Assembly: GCF_020905415.1 (NCBI RefSeq)
Contig: NZ_JAJJMP010000001.1
Location: forward strand, 773,501 to 837,500
Source of the DNA: Myroides oncorhynchi
GTDB taxonomy: Bacteria; Bacteroidota; Bacteroidia; Flavobacteriales; Flavobacteriaceae
DNA length: 64,000 nt
Direction: 5' to 3'
Each line of letters starts with the position of its first letter. Position 1 is the first letter of the stretch. Shown here in pieces: positions 19,621 to 27,881 of this stretch. The notes beneath the pieces were generated by a model. That model was not told the DNA's origin. It saw nothing but the letters and a program-made list of their open reading frames with translations, and did not search any database. The translations under genes were made by a program, and so were the position numbers.

Positions 19621-20448
19621 ATGATCAAGCTAATATTAAAAGCATATCATTTCATATTAGTGATTATAGCCTTGCTATTATCACAATTCACTTATGCTCA
19701 ATTTGACGTACCTGAGAAACCATCGTTTCAGACTTCAGTATATGACTATGCAACAATCTTAGATACAAATCAAAAACAACAATTAGAACAAAAATTAATA
19801 GCGTATAGTGACTCTACTTCTACCCAAATAGTCTTAATTACCATTCCATCCCTTAAAGGAGAAGATATCGGTATGCTAGGACCTAAATGGGGACAAGAGT
19901 GGGGAATCGGCCAAAAGGGAAAAGACAATGGTATCGTTATCTTAATGGCTGCTAAAGAACGCAAGATAGGTATCTATCCAGGTTATGGTGTAGAACATAA
20001 GATAACAGCTGGACAAGGAGGAGAAATCATCCGTAATATCATTATTCCTGAATTTAAAAGAAACGACTACTACGCTGGACTTGATAAAGGTACTGATGCA
20101 GTATTCGAATTACTAACTGGAACTTATCAAGCAGATAAGACTATTCGCTCAGATGGAGAGAATAGTATAGGAGGTCTTGTATGTTTAGGTGTTATTATCT
20201 TTATGATCGTATTCGCTATTATCTCTAGTAACAAGAACAATAAAGGCGGTGGCGGCGGTAACTCCCGCAATCGCAATGTAGCAGGTACCCTACTTGACAT
20301 CTTAGTTCTTAGTAGCCTTGGCAGTGGAAGTAGCAGAGGCGGAGGTAGCTTCGGTGGAGGTGGTGGATTCGGCGGAGGAGGCGGTGGCTTTGGAGGCGGA
20401 TTTGGCGGAGGTGGATTCTCTGGTGGAGGATCTAGCGGTAGCTGGTAA
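19621..20448 (+). CDS. TPM domain protein, secreted/membrane form with Gly-rich tail
   Basis: 275 residues. A signal peptide ends near AQFDVPEKP. The TPM domain spans about 35-165 (YDYATILDTNQKQQLEQKL, STQIVLITIPSLKGEDI, KDNGIVILMAAKERKIGI, GYGVEH). A membrane helix follows (about 188-202), then a tail of some 65 residues dominated by Gly and Ser that ends GGGFSGGGSSGSW. Such a Gly-rich end is usual for YgcG-type proteins. The repeated GGN codons make this stretch more GC-rich than its surroundings. Last gene of the M23-MerR-LemA-TPM run. Confidence 0.93.
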   Translation: MIKLILKAYHFILVIIALLLSQFTYAQFDVPEKPSFQTSVYDYATILDTNQKQQLEQKLIAYSDSTSTQIVLITIPSLKGEDIGMLGPKWGQEWGIGQKGKDNGIVILMAAKERKIGIYPGYGVEHKITAGQGGEIIRNIIIPEFKRNDYYAGLDKGTDAVFELLTGTYQADKTIRSDGENSIGGLVCLGVIIFMIVFAIISSNKNNKGGGGGNSRNRNVAGTLLDILVLSSLGSGSSRGGGSFGGGGGFGGGGGGFGGGFGGGGFSGGGSSGSW

Positions 20449-20470
20449 ACATTTTAAACAAATAATACAT

Positions 20471-20520
20471 AAGCAGGTAATATAGCTCTCAACCAGAGTT
20501 TATATTACCTGCTTTTTTTT
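20471..20520 (+). terminator. Terminator of the M23-lemA-TPM operon
   Basis: AAGCAGGTAATATA pairs with TATATTACCTGCTT and is followed by eight T. Confidence 0.92.
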
Positions 20521-20596
20521 ATACTAGTACATTTCTAATCATTACATATTAACAACATCGTGCATCCATATTGACAGCATTAAAAAGGTTGTTTTA

Positions 20597-20640
20597 ATGG
20601 ACTCACTATGGACTCACTATGGACTCATCATAGACTCACT
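20597..20640. repeat. 11-bp tandem repeat, four units
   Basis: The units are ATGGACTCACT, ATGGACTCACT, ATGGACTCATC and ATAGACTCACT, with no gaps. The repeat lies between two terminators of convergent genes, so it is not needed for either gene. The 279-bp gap 20449-20727 contains nothing else I can name. Confidence 0.9.
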
Positions 20641-20652
20641 CAACATCAAATA

Positions 20653-20704
20653 AAAAAACAAGAGGATTACAACTGTTTTTGCAGTCATCACCCTCTTGTT
20701 TTAT
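20653..20704 (-). terminator. Terminator of the outer-membrane beta-barrel gene
   Basis: AAACAAGAGG and CCTCTTGTTT are arms around a loop that itself holds ACTG/CAGT. It is flanked by an A-run, read as a T-run on the minus strand. Confidence 0.75.
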
Positions 20705-20727
20705 TTAATTCTATTATTTGTTACAAT

Positions 20728-23472
20728 CTAATAACTCATCACTCTCATCGGTCTACTTCCTCCCATTCTCCCTTTATTGCCTTTATTTTTAGTTCCTGCG
20801 AACTCATTTAGTTTATAAGTAATAGAGAACATCGCGTATCTCTTAAGTACTAAGCTCTCTGAATCTACGATCTGCATGGGGTCGATAGTACGAGTACTAC
20901 TAGTATTTTGATTTAACACATCATATACTTTTACCTTAGCACTAAACTTATCCTTATAAAAGTCATACGCTAAACTGATATTCCACATATAAAAGTCTTT
21001 CTTAAAGCCAGAAGCAATCTGCGAATTAAAATTGTAAGCAAAGTCGTTACCGAAAGTTACTTTCTTTGGCCAATAGGAAGTCGTCTGTATATTAAATCGA
21101 TGAGTAAAATTAGACGCTTTATCCACAGAGAAGTTTGTATAATTGGTACTATTGTGATTATAGTTATAAGATGGCTTGATGGATAACCACTCGCCATAAT
21201 CATACGTTAGATACACACGGGGGCCTATTGTATTACTAGTAGCAGTATAAGTAGCTCCATCTATATAACCGTTACTCACTGTTTGATTATATCTAAGCAT
21301 AATACCGTATCTCAATGTGTGTTCTCCCCACTTGCTATTCTTAAACCAATCTCCCGTTACTCCCCACTGATAATTACCATTAATGTTCTTATAGGTAGAA
21401 ATAGCCTTCTTATCTTCATCATAAATCACGGAGCCTACGATACTGTTATCATATACACTCAGATTTCCTGAGATACTATATCCTGCTCTAGTCTGGAAGT
21501 TATAAGAGCGATAACTAACATTAGCATTATGCTGTCCTGTCGGTTTAAGATCAGGGTTACCTATCGTAGTGCTTAATGGATTAGAAATATCTGTAATATC
21601 TAAGAGCTGATTGGCACTCTGATAAGAAACATTATAACGATAGATAGCGAATAAACTGTTATCCTTAGACAAGCGATAATTAAACATCGCATTCACATTC
21701 GGATTTACATAACGTGTATCTAAATCATACCATTTCTCATTATAAAGAGCTGTAGCAGTATTCTTAACTATTTGGGTATTCGTAGTTACATTAACATTAT
21801 ACTTATTCTTATTAAGAGCAAAATTCACATAAGGCGACACTGTGTTACCTATGGTCGTATATCTATTCGTTTCTAATATATTCAGATCAGTATATCCTTG
21901 TTCCTTCTCATTGTAATTAAATACTTGAAGGTCATTTATACTCTGTCTTCTACTCCACTCTGTACCTACAGAGACACTTAACGAGTCTGTGATAGGCTGT
22001 GTAAATTCTACAGAGATACCATAATTATCTGTTGTACTATAATCTTGTCTATACTGTCTACGCCTATCATCTACCTTTTCAGATTGGTAGAACTGAGTTA
22101 GCGACTCTCTCAATGCATCATGAGTAGAGTTCTGATTAGAATTATTCATCTCAACACTAAAATATTGCCCTTTCTGCTTAAGTTTTCGAGTATAGCGAGC
22201 TGAACTCCCAAAACTAATAGAATTCCCAGTAGATGAATTAGTAGAAGTACTGCTATTTAATTTATCACCCTTCTCGTCAAAAGACATTTGATCACTATTA
22301 CTATTAGAGAAAGTGTGATCTTTACTAAAATGAGGACTAAAATAAAAAGCGTCTTTCTCTCCTGTATAGTCAATAGATACATTTCCTCTATGCCCTTCGT
22401 TCCCTCCTAGTGAAGCAGAATTAGAATCTGTACTAAACTGTCCTGAAGGCAAGAACTTAGTACTCGAAGATTTATTCGCCTGTTCTGTCTCTGCGAAGTT
22501 ATAATCATAACTACCATTGACCTTTAATTTATCAGACACATCCTCTACAAAATTAAGTCCAAACATACGTGACTCTGTCAATCCTCCACGAGAACGACCA
22601 GTTCGCATATTATCAAAGACCTTATCCATAGAGAATCCTACTGCATTAATATTATTAGCAGAACCGATCAAACTGACTTTTCTATGCTTATTAAAGGTGT
22701 TTAAGAACAGTCCGCTCTCATAATGATCATCGGTTCCATATCCTCCAGAAACTCTTCCGAAATGCCCTTTATTCTTATCTTCGTCTATTGTGATATTAAT
22801 ACTCGCATCATCAGATCGACTTTTCTCGCCTGTGAATTTCTCTCTCTTCGTCTTCTTATCCGTTATTTGAACTTTCTTTATAATCTCAGCGGGAAGATTC
22901 TCTAGAGCAACAGCTCCATCTTCATTAAAAAAAGGCTTACCGTTCACAAGTATTTCATTGACAGGTTTACCATTGACAGTTATCTTTTTATTCTCATCAA
23001 GTTGTACACCTGGTAAGTTTTTTAATAGTTCCTCTAGATTCGCATCAGGGCGGACTTTAAAAGAAGAAGCATTAAACTCTAAGGTATCTTTCTTTATGCG
23101 GATAGGCGGAGCTTCAGCCACAATAACTACTTCATCAAGCTGGTTGCCATATTCGTTCAGAATAAGTATCTTAAGATCAATATCTTCCGATATACCTTTA
23201 TCAAACTTCTTGGTAAAGTCTTTATATCCAATCATCGAAATTTTAAATAGCACAGGCTCACTTACTTTATTAAATGCAAGTTTAAAATTTCCTTTTGCAT
23301 CTGTCATCGTGTACTCTACCAGACTAGAATCCCGCTCTTTAGAAAGATAGACAGTTGCAACCTCAATAGGTTTCTTAAGGCTATCTAGTACAGTTCCAGT
23401 CATATTCACCGTACTTTGTGAATAGGCATTCACAAAGGATATTACTAGAAGTAAGCTCAGAAATTTTCTCAT
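20728..23472 (-). CDS. Outer-membrane beta-barrel (TonB-receptor-like) protein
   Basis: About 914 residues. A signal peptide (MRKFLSLLLVISFVNAYS) is followed by a carboxypeptidase-regulatory-like domain (about 22-100), a plug-like region (ANLEELLKNLPGVQLDENKKITVNGKPVNEILVNGKPFF) and a large barrel of Tyr/Asn-rich strands. It belongs with the OMP_b-brl type often called TonB-dependent receptor, but I see no obvious TonB box. The open frame reaches back to 23487, yet that extension (MTAFF) runs inside the terminator hairpin of der, so MRKFLS at 23472 is the real start. Substrate unknown. Confidence 0.9.
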   Translation of the reverse strand: MRKFLSLLLVISFVNAYSQSTVNMTGTVLDSLKKPIEVATVYLSKERDSSLVEYTMTDAKGNFKLAFNKVSEPVLFKISMIGYKDFTKKFDKGISEDIDLKILILNEYGNQLDEVVIVAEAPPIRIKKDTLEFNASSFKVRPDANLEELLKNLPGVQLDENKKITVNGKPVNEILVNGKPFFNEDGAVALENLPAEIIKKVQITDKKTKREKFTGEKSRSDDASINITIDEDKNKGHFGRVSGGYGTDDHYESGLFLNTFNKHRKVSLIGSANNINAVGFSMDKVFDNMRTGRSRGGLTESRMFGLNFVEDVSDKLKVNGSYDYNFAETEQANKSSSTKFLPSGQFSTDSNSASLGGNEGHRGNVSIDYTGEKDAFYFSPHFSKDHTFSNSNSDQMSFDEKGDKLNSSTSTNSSTGNSISFGSSARYTRKLKQKGQYFSVEMNNSNQNSTHDALRESLTQFYQSEKVDDRRRQYRQDYSTTDNYGISVEFTQPITDSLSVSVGTEWSRRQSINDLQVFNYNEKEQGYTDLNILETNRYTTIGNTVSPYVNFALNKNKYNVNVTTNTQIVKNTATALYNEKWYDLDTRYVNPNVNAMFNYRLSKDNSLFAIYRYNVSYQSANQLLDITDISNPLSTTIGNPDLKPTGQHNANVSYRSYNFQTRAGYSISGNLSVYDNSIVGSVIYDEDKKAISTYKNINGNYQWGVTGDWFKNSKWGEHTLRYGIMLRYNQTVSNGYIDGATYTATSNTIGPRVYLTYDYGEWLSIKPSYNYNHNSTNYTNFSVDKASNFTHRFNIQTTSYWPKKVTFGNDFAYNFNSQIASGFKKDFYMWNISLAYDFYKDKFSAKVKVYDVLNQNTSSTRTIDPMQIVDSESLVLKRYAMFSITYKLNEFAGTKNKGNKGRMGGSRPMRVMSY

Positions 23473-23509
23473 AAAAAAAGCGGTCAATGTTAGTACACAA
23501 AGACCGCTT
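23473..23509 (-). terminator. Terminator of der
   Basis: On the minus strand AAGCGGTC (23509-23502) pairs with GACCGCTT (23485-23478) and is followed by T-run. It ends directly at the next gene's start codon and settles that gene's start. Confidence 0.88.
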
Positions 23510-23532
23510 GATTATATAAAATATATTATCTA

Positions 23533-24843
23533 CTATTTTTGACGGAAATAAATCTCAATAGGCACACCACTGAAGTTGTACATTTCTCTTAACTTATTCT
23601 CGATATATCGTTTGTAAGGGTCTTTGATATATTGTGGCAAGTTAGCAAAAAATACGAATTGCGGCGTAGGTGTAGGCAATTGCATACAATATTTTACCTT
23701 GATATATTTTCCTTTAATTGCTGGAGGTGGCGTCTGCTCTACTACAGGCAACATTGCTTCATTAAATTTAGAAGTCGAAATTCTCGCTTTTCTATTTTGA
23801 TATACTTCTACAGCAGTTTCTAACGCTTTTAATAAACGTTGTTTAGTGATCGTAGACGTAAATATGATAGGCACATCAGTAAATGGCGCTATTTCTTCGC
23901 GAATTCTATCTTCATACTGTTTAGCAGTCATTGTATCTTTATCAACTAAATCCCATTTATTAACAAGGATTACGATACCTTTTCTGTTTTTCTCAGCTAA
24001 CCAGAATATACTTTGATCTTGTCCTTCGAAACCACGTGTAGCATCAATCATCAAGATACATACATCACTGTGCTCAATAGCTCTCACAGATCTCATTACT
24101 GAATAGAACTCAAGATCTTCTTTTACTTTTGCTTTTCTACGGATACCCGCAGTATCTACTAAGTTAAAGTCAAAACCAAACTGAGTAAAACGCGTATCAA
24201 TAGCATCACGTGTAGTACCAGCTATATCAGTAACAATATAACGATCTTCTCCAATAAGTGCATTGATAAAACTAGATTTACCTGCATTAGGACGACCTAC
24301 CACACAAAAACGTGGTAACTCCTCTTCAGTTTCATCTTTCTCTTCCTCTGGAGGTAAAGCTTTAATTACTTCGTCTAATAAATCCCCTGTACCACTACCA
24401 CTAATACTAGCAATAGGAAATACCTCACCTAATCCTAAGTTATAGAATTCGAAAGTATCATTCATACGTTTAGAACTGTCTACTTTATTAACAGCTACTA
24501 ATACAGGTTTAGTCTCTTTGCGCAATAGACGGGCTACTTCAGCATCCATAGGTGTGATACCTTCTTCTACATCTACTACAAATATTATTACATCAGCTTC
24601 CTCTATCGCTAGGGTAACTTGATGTCTAATTTCACCTTCAAAAATATCGTCAGAACCCTTAACGTATCCTCCAGTGTCTATCACTGAGAACTCACGTCCG
24701 TTCCACTCCGACTTGCCGTAGTTTCTATCACGTGTCACTCCACTAACCGAATCTACGATGGCGTCTCTTCTTTGAATCAAACGATTAAAAAAGGTTGACT
24801 TTCCTACGTTTGGTCTACCAACTATGGCTACTATACTACTCAT
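23533..24843 (-). CDS. der: GTPase Der (EngA)
   Basis: 436 residues with two GTPase domains in tandem: [19 protein letters not shown] and NKVD (first), then [19 protein letters not shown] and NKWD (second). A KH-like C-terminal domain follows ([21 protein letters not shown]...[11 protein letters not shown]). Der acts in 50S ribosome assembly in the cytoplasm. Neighbour era encodes another ribosome-assembly GTPase 67 bp upstream on the same strand. Confidence 0.98.
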   Translation of the reverse strand: MSSIVAIVGRPNVGKSTFFNRLIQRRDAIVDSVSGVTRDRNYGKSEWNGREFSVIDTGGYVKGSDDIFEGEIRHQVTLAIEEADVIIFVVDVEEGITPMDAEVARLLRKETKPVLVAVNKVDSSKRMNDTFEFYNLGLGEVFPIASISGSGTGDLLDEVIKALPPEEEKDETEEELPRFCVVGRPNAGKSSFINALIGEDRYIVTDIAGTTRDAIDTRFTQFGFDFNLVDTAGIRRKAKVKEDLEFYSVMRSVRAIEHSDVCILMIDATRGFEGQDQSIFWLAEKNRKGIVILVNKWDLVDKDTMTAKQYEDRIREEIAPFTDVPIIFTSTITKQRLLKALETAVEVYQNRKARISTSKFNEAMLPVVEQTPPPAIKGKYIKVKYCMQLPTPTPQFVFFANLPQYIKDPYKRYIENKLREMYNFSGVPIEIYFRQK

Positions 24844-24910
24844 AAATATTTTAAATATGTCGCAAAGTTAGTGTTTCAATGCGATATTATACTGATTATT
24901 TTACTATTCC

Positions 24911-25798
24911 TTACTTCTTTTGGTTATATCCGAAACGACGTAATTGATAGTCGTTAGATCTCCAATCTTTATTCACCTTCACGAAAAGCTCTAAGTGTAC
25001 TTTCTTTAAGAAGAATTTTTCCATCTCTTCTCTTGCAGTGATACCTACACGTTTAAGCGCAGCTCCTTTATGTCCGATGATAATTCCTTTCTGACTATCA
25101 CGTTCTACCATAATAACTGCTCTAATACGGATAATAGTTTCATCTTCTAAGAACTCTTCTGTCTCTACCTCTACTGCGTATGGTACTTCTTTATCATAAT
25201 TAAGCAATATCTTCTCACGAATAATCTCACTCACGAAGAAACGCTCATTCTTATCTGTAAGAGAGTCTTTAGGAAAATAAGGTGGTGATTCAGGTAATAA
25301 CTCGATGATACGTTCATACACAGCCTGTGTATTAAACTTCTCTAACGCAGAAATTGGGAATATCTCTGCATTGGGAACTTTCTCTCCCCATAGCGCTATT
25401 TGTTCTTCCAGTTGAGTCTGATTAGATTTGTCAATCTTATTAAGTAACAACATCACAGGTACCTTAGAGTTGTTAATTCTAGCGAAGAATGCTTCATCTT
25501 TTAACTCTCTTTCCCCTATCTCTACCATATAAATCAATACGTCCGCATCCTCAAAAGCAGATTTAACGAAGTCCATCATTGACTCTTGTAATTCGTATGC
25601 AGGTTTAATAATACCAGGTGTATCAGAGAATACGATTTGATAATCATCTCCATTCACGATACCTAATATTCTATGTCTAGTTGTCTGTGCTTTAGAAGTG
25701 ATGATAGACAATCTCTCTCCTACTAAAGCATTCATTAGTGTTGATTTACCTACATTTGGATTACCAATAATGTTAACGTAACCAGCTTTATGCGTCAT
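24911..25798 (-). CDS. era: GTPase Era
   Basis: About 295 residues. G motifs are GNPNVGKSTLMNAL, DTPGI and NKID. The C-terminal KH domain has the VERDSQKGIIIGHKGAALKRVG signature that binds the 3' end of 16S rRNA during 30S maturation. The frame is open to 25822, but MTHKAGYVNIIGNPN at 25798 is the start used by flavobacterial homologues and avoids the atypical MPLKKLNN leader. Lies directly upstream of der. Confidence 0.97.
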   Translation of the reverse strand: MTHKAGYVNIIGNPNVGKSTLMNALVGERLSIITSKAQTTRHRILGIVNGDDYQIVFSDTPGIIKPAYELQESMMDFVKSAFEDADVLIYMVEIGERELKDEAFFARINNSKVPVMLLLNKIDKSNQTQLEEQIALWGEKVPNAEIFPISALEKFNTQAVYERIIELLPESPPYFPKDSLTDKNERFFVSEIIREKILLNYDKEVPYAVEVETEEFLEDETIIRIRAVIMVERDSQKGIIIGHKGAALKRVGITAREEMEKFFLKKVHLELFVKVNKDWRSNDYQLRRFGYNQKK

Positions 25799-25956
25799 AT
25801 TATTTAATTTTTTCAGTGGCAAAGGTAGCTTATATCAATGACATAGGAAAAATTAAATAATATTTATAACAACACTTTATATATATTTAAGTTTTAAATA
25901 TTCATTGAATATATTGCAACATATAAGTAAAAGGACAAAAATAAAGAGCAAATACT

Positions 25957-26613
25957 ATGACAGAAGAGCATAATAAACATTGGTCTAAAGTAGAATATCT
26001 ACACGAAACAGTGAAGAATCCAAACATACATATTAAAGGAACAACAAGTTATTATAGCAATGCTTGGTCAGGTAACTTTGAAGAAAGTGTTGTGAGATAC
26101 TTATATGGAGATGACTATAGTCTTCAGACTTGGAAACCTCTATGGCATATCGATCAGCTATATATAGGATCTCACGTCTGTATAGCAGCAGAAGTAGTAA
26201 TCCTAATGGGAGGCAATAATACTCATCGCACAGATTGGTTTAGCCTATATCCCTTTAGTGAGACAATACAAGAATCATATCAAGCTAAGGGGAACACAAT
26301 CATTAGTGATGGAGCTTGGTTAGGAATGCGTTCTATGATTATGCCAGGCATTAAGATAGGTGAAGGCGCTATTATTGCCTCAGGAGCTGTCGTTATAAAG
26401 GATGTGGCCCCTTATACTATAGTAGCAGGTAACCCAGCCAAGCCAATAAAACAGCGATTCTCAGAAGAAACAATAAAAAACTTGATTGATTTAAAAATAT
26501 ATGAGTGGCAAGAAGAAAAGCTAAACAAACTACTTAAGCAACTATGTTCCAATGATATCGAATCACTAATAGATGCTCATCATAGGTACAATCAAGCTTC
26601 ACAGGATATCTAA
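25957..26613 (+). CDS. CatB-like O-acetyltransferase (xenobiotic acetyltransferase family)
   Basis: 218 residues of left-handed parallel beta-helix hexapeptide repeats (INIG-like turns at IISDGAWLGMRSMIMPGIKIGEGAIIASGAVV). The N-terminal NPNIHIKGTTSYYSNAWSG and the end CSNDIESL resemble type B chloramphenicol acetyltransferases; GGNNTHRTDWFSLYPF holds the His expected to activate the acceptor hydroxyl. The family includes CatB and Vat resistance enzymes and also enzymes without drug activity. The usual WW(D/N)WP motif is replaced by IYEWQ, so resistance should not be assumed. It stands alone, followed by an initiator tRNA. Confidence 0.85.
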   Translation: MTEEHNKHWSKVEYLHETVKNPNIHIKGTTSYYSNAWSGNFEESVVRYLYGDDYSLQTWKPLWHIDQLYIGSHVCIAAEVVILMGGNNTHRTDWFSLYPFSETIQESYQAKGNTIISDGAWLGMRSMIMPGIKIGEGAIIASGAVVIKDVAPYTIVAGNPAKPIKQRFSEETIKNLIDLKIYEWQEEKLNKLLKQLCSNDIESLIDAHHRYNQASQDI

Positions 26614-26647
26614 TAGCAAAAAACTTTAAAATATTTCGATAACTAGT

Positions 26648-26678
26648 TTGTGAGTTCCGAATATTCGTTCTATATTTG
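26648..26678 (+). promoter_or_regulatory. Promoter of initiator tRNA copy 1
   Basis: TTG at 26648-26650, a 20-bp spacer and TATATTTG at 26671-26678 match the flavobacterial sigma-A consensus TTG-N-TAnnTTTG. The tRNA begins 12 bp downstream. Confidence 0.75.
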
Positions 26679-26689
26679 CATCACAATAA

Positions 26690-26762
26690 CGCGGGATAGA
26701 GCAGTAGGCAGCTCGTTGGGCTCATAACCCAAAGGTCACAGGTTCGAGTCCTGTTCCCGCTA
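26690..26762 (+). tRNA. Initiator tRNA-fMet (CAT), copy 1
   Basis: A full cloverleaf folds: acceptor CGCGGGA/TCCCGCT, D stem GAGC/GCTC, anticodon stem TTGGG/CCCAA with loop CTCATAA (anticodon CAT), and T arm ACAGG-TTCGAGT-CCTGT. Three consecutive G-C pairs in the anticodon stem, an A11-T24 pair in the D stem and an unpaired first position (C1 opposite T72) identify the initiator. CCA is not encoded. The sequence is identical to copy 2 at 27653. Confidence 0.97.
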
Positions 26763-26770
26763 CTAAGTCA

Positions 26771-26799
26771 AGCCACTTCTAACGAAGTGGCTTTTTTTT
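26771..26799 (+). terminator. Terminator of tRNA-fMet copy 1
   Basis: GCCACTTC-TAAC-GAAGTGGC followed by eight T. Confidence 0.92.
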
Positions 26800-26899
26800 A
26801 TGCTTTAATTTTACAGAAAATATTCTTACAAAACTGAGCTAAACTAAGCAAAGCGGAGTAAATAGTAACGAATACTAACTGATAAGATTAGGCGACCAC

Positions 26900-27343
26900 C
26901 TATTCTTCTAGTAAACTTTGTTGATACTTATACATATTTATCGCTACACTAAGCACCCCCATATATCCAATACCTAAGACTATCAACCCGATAGATATCT
27001 CTTCTAAAATACTGCTCGTCGCAGTAAAATAGCCAATTCCTCCTGCTACGAAAAAGAACAAAACCATACAAGTCATCAATAACAACCCGATAGCTCCCTT
27101 CTTTTTATTCTGCCATATCTTTTTTGAGAAGTTATTCTGAGTCTTCGTTGAATCCTGCAACGCAGAAAAACTCACTCCAATCCCCATTAACATTAAAGCG
27201 GTATTAAAATTTGGTAGAAAGGTATCTTTAATACCTAAAACAAAAATGTCATAAATAGATTTGCCACAATAAAACAACGCCAATAACATAAACGGGTACT
27301 GTAAGTAACTAATGATTTGGAAAGTTCTTTCTATATTCTTCAT
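26900..27343 (-). CDS. Small membrane protein of unknown function
   Basis: 147 residues from MKNIERTFQIISYLQYPF. Four hydrophobic segments are visible: about 12-30 (YPFMLLALFYCGKSI), 45-60, 85-105 (GLLLMTCMVLFFFVAGG) and 115-137. An open frame continues upstream to 27523, but that part is low-complexity and unlike the rest. I do not recognise a family. Its position between two identical initiator tRNA genes, on the opposite strand, suggests a duplicated tRNA cassette brackets it. Confidence 0.65.
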   Translation of the reverse strand: MKNIERTFQIISYLQYPFMLLALFYCGKSIYDIFVLGIKDTFLPNFNTALMLMGIGVSFSALQDSTKTQNNFSKKIWQNKKKGAIGLLLMTCMVLFFFVAGGIGYFTATSSILEEISIGLIVLGIGYMGVLSVAINMYKYQQSLLEE

Positions 27344-27611
27344 AAGTCGATAAAATGACGATATTAATTTGTCTAAATTGATTATTACAGCGACTAAAAT
27401 ACTAAATAAATCACAAAATAATAATTTAATACCCTTATTAATTAACAAACAACACTTACACACCCTATCTACTGCCTTATACCCTAACACACTAAACAGA
27501 TTATAACTAAAGAAATAAAACAATACAAAAAAGCCTAAACAAAAACCATTTTACCTAAACAAATATTAACAACCAAAGTCGATTAGTAAGATTATTGCAA
27601 CTTGTTCCATT

Positions 27612-27641
27612 TTGTCAAATCGAATATTGGTTGTACATTTG
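27612..27641 (+). promoter_or_regulatory. Promoter of initiator tRNA copy 2
   Basis: TTG at 27612-27614, a 19-bp spacer and TACATTTG at 27634-27641. The promoter differs in sequence from that of copy 1 but keeps the consensus and the same 12-bp distance to the tRNA. Confidence 0.75.
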
Positions 27642-27652
27642 TACCACAATAG

Positions 27653-27725
27653 CGCGGGATAGAGCAGTAGGCAGCTCGTTGGGCTCATAACCCAAAGGTC
27701 ACAGGTTCGAGTCCTGTTCCCGCTA
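27653..27725 (+). tRNA. Initiator tRNA-fMet (CAT), copy 2
   Basis: Base-for-base identical to the copy at 26690-26762, with the same initiator features and no encoded CCA. The flanks are only partly similar (the stretch ending CACAATA before each gene), so conservation is confined to the tRNA and a few bases of leader. Confidence 0.97.
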
Positions 27726-27734
27726 CTAAGTGAG

Positions 27735-27763
27735 AACCACTTCATAATATGAAGTGGTTTTTT
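27735..27763 (+). terminator. Terminator of tRNA-fMet copy 2
   Basis: AACCACTTC-ATAATAT-GAAGTGGTT followed by T-run. The stem core CCACTTC is the same as in the copy 1 terminator. Confidence 0.9.
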
Positions 27764-27800
27764 CTTGAAATAATATAACTTTATTACGCCTATTTTATAA

Positions 27801-27868
27801 AAAAAGGGATTACTTAACGTAATCCCTTTTTTTATTGGATAAAACTAGAGCCGTCTATAACGGCTCTA
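27801..27868 (-). terminator. Two hairpins after the ABC-F gene
   Basis: TAGAGCCGT/ACGGCTCTA (27846-27868) lies nearest the ABC-F stop. Beyond it AAAAGGGATTACTTAACGTAATCCCTTTT (27802-27831) is flanked by A- and T-runs and is a bidirectional terminator. Confidence 0.82.
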
Positions 27869-27881
27869 CTATTTATTATAT

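Noticed and set aside
26820..26890. Apparent short-period repeat (GAGCTAAACTAAGC, GGAGTAAATAGTAACG) after the first tRNA
   Set aside because: Units do not keep a constant period or sequence; it is compatible with chance in AT-rich DNA.
27344..27523. 60-codon N-terminal extension of the small membrane protein between the tRNAs
   Set aside because: The extension is Cys/Leu/Phe-rich and low in quality; MKNIERTFQ gives a more typical start directly before the first helix.
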